A stretch of DNA of 41,207 bases from Ochrovirga pacifica (GTDB taxonomy: Bacteria; Bacteroidota; Bacteroidia; Flavobacteriales; Flavobacteriaceae), in assembly GCF_000220525.1 (NCBI RefSeq), contig NZ_AFPK01000015.1:1-41207 (forward strand), given 5' to 3'. The position numbers were made by a program, and so were the translations under genes. Under the pieces are notes generated by a model. That model did not search any database, was not told the origin of the DNA, and saw only the letters and a program-made list of their open reading frames with translations. Below, in pieces: positions 40,213 to 41,207 of the stretch (position 1 is the first letter of the stretch; the number at the start of each line of letters is the position of its first letter).

Positions 40213-41207
40213 ATGCAATTATCAGAACAAGAAATTGTAAGAAGAGAAAAGCTCGACAAATTAAGAGCTTTAGGTATCAACCCTTATCCTGCAGATTTAT
40301 TTCCTGTAAACAACCACTCTAAACAGATAAAGGAAGGATACGAAGAAGGAAAAAAGGTGGTGATTGCCGGTCGTTTGATGCGAAAGAAAATCCAAGGAAA
40401 AGCCTCTTTTGCAGAGTTGCAAGATGCCCAAGGAAGAATACAAATTTACTTTAATCGTGATGAAATTTGTCCTGGAGATGATAAATCTTTGTACAACGAT
40501 GTGTTTAAAAAATTATTAGATTTAGGTGATTTTATTGGGGTAGAAGGAGAGTTGTTCAAAACTCAAGTAGGAGAAATATCAGTTATGGTTCGCGATTTTA
40601 AATTGTTAAGCAAAGCTTTAAAACCATTACCGTTACCAAAAACAGATGCCGAAGGAAATACGTATGATGAATTCAACGATCCTGAATTAAGATACCGTCA
40701 GCGTTATGCAGATTTAGTTGTAAATCCGCATGTAAAAGAAGTGTTTGTAAAAAGAACAAAATTGTTCAATGCCATGCGCTCTTTCTTTAACAATGCAGGT
40801 TATTTTGAAGTAGAAACTCCTGTACTGCAACCCATAGCCGGAGGAGCATCGGCAAGACCTTTTATTACACATCACAACTCATTAGACATTCCGTTGTACA
40901 TGCGTATTGCAAACGAATTGTATTTAAAGCGTTTAATTGTAGGTGGTTTTGATGGAGTGTATGAATTCTCTAAAAACTTCCGTAACGAGGGAATGGACAG
41001 AACGCACAACCCAGAATTTACGGCTATGGAAATTTATGTAGCTTATAAAGATTACAACTGGATGATGGAGTTTACCGAAAACTTGTTAGAACACTGTGCT
41101 ATGGAAGTGAATGGAACTACAGATGTGGTCTTTGGCAAGCATAAAGTAAGTTTTAAAGCTCCTTTTGCTAGAGTGACCATGGCAGATTCCATCAAACATT
41201 TTACGGG
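40213..41207 (+). CDS. lysS: Lysyl-tRNA synthetase, class II (5' part, cut by window end)
   Basis: 331 complete codons are inside the window; the frame is open to the last base. Class II LysRS charges tRNA-Lys. The N-terminal OB-fold that binds the anticodon is at about 50-150 (V-V-I-A-G-R-L-M-R-K-K, F-A-E-L-Q-D), followed by the catalytic domain: motif 1 region R-Q-R-Y-A-D-L, the F-E-V-E-T-P-V-L-Q block, L-Y-M-R-I-A-N-E-L-Y-L-K-R-L, and motif 2 F-R-N-E-G-M-D-R-T-H-N-P-E-F-T. Motif 3 lies past the window. Transcribed from its own consensus promoter. Confidence 0.97.
   Translation, partial: MQLSEQEIVRREKLDKLRALGINPYPADLFPVNNHSKQIKEGYEEGKKVVIAGRLMRKKIQGKASFAELQDAQGRIQIYFNRDEICPGDDKSLYNDVFKKLLDLGDFIGVEGELFKTQVGEISVMVRDFKLLSKALKPLPLPKTDAEGNTYDEFNDPELRYRQRYADLVVNPHVKEVFVKRTKLFNAMRSFFNNAGYFEVETPVLQPIAGGASARPFITHHNSLDIPLYMRIANELYLKRLIVGGFDGVYEFSKNFRNEGMDRTHNPEFTAMEIYVAYKDYNWMMEFTENLLEHCAMEVNGTTDVVFGKHKVSFKAPFARVTMADSIKHFT

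Overview
The window is AT-rich chromosomal DNA of a marine-type member of the Bacteroidota, almost certainly a flavobacterium (family Flavobacteriaceae). The evidence is the gene content (suf genes with a four-helix-bundle insertion, TonB receptor with a carboxypeptidase-like N-terminal domain, a type IX secretion C-terminal domain, many short-signal lipoproteins, paired DUF3857 transglutaminase-like proteins, ECF sigma/anti-sigma pair) and Bacteroidota-type promoter elements (TAnnTTTG at -7, sometimes with an upstream TTG). Most of it is ordinary chromosome; I see no prophage, insertion sequence, CRISPR array, rRNA or tRNA.

Layout. 1-2.8 kb: four-helix-bundle protein inserted just upstream of sufC, then sufD and a terminator. 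2.9-10.2 kb: a secreted nuclease neighbourhood: zinc S1/P1 nuclease, a T9SS-exported protein, an endonuclease I lipoprotein, a choice-of-anchor-J-like lipoprotein and its TonB-dependent receptor; together they look like a system for degrading and importing extracellular nucleic acid. 10.5-12.0 kb: greA and a HIT hydrolase, with a hairpin plus T-tract in the greA leader, divergent from a degenerate Rieske-like lipoprotein that starts at TTG. 12.0-20.1 kb: purK, purE, a polyprenyl diphosphate synthase, a large unknown outer-membrane protein with an EF-hand-like loop, a small barrel and an atypical CLC transporter. 20.1-25.1 kb (minus): GH113-like lipoprotein and two DUF3857 proteins, one with the transglutaminase Cys/His and one without. 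25.1-25.6 kb: gene-free stretch holding a degenerate array of about nine TTCCC-type boxes spaced 20-22 bp. 25.6-28.6 kb: unknown helical protein, tatD, RhaT-like sugar transporter. 28.6-35.0 kb (minus): a five-gene run mutS - TRIC-type channel - SpoU methyltransferase - orphan histidine kinase - FucP-type transporter, ending on a 3' gene remnant. 35.1-39.9 kb: second SpoU methyltransferase, GDSL lipoprotein, then (minus) two lipoproteins, ECF sigma factor and a fused anti-sigma/outer-membrane-barrel protein, then a DUF456 protein. 40.2 kb to the end: 5' part of lysS.

The observations I find most worth following are the 21-bp phased array (25359-25533), the greA leader hairpin, the nucleic-acid scavenging locus, the four-helix-bundle gene lying between arms of an AAGTT-rich intergenic repeat family that recurs elsewhere in the window, and the single polypeptide that appears to join a cytoplasmic anti-sigma segment to an outer-membrane barrel. 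No homology search was run; names rest on motif recognition.
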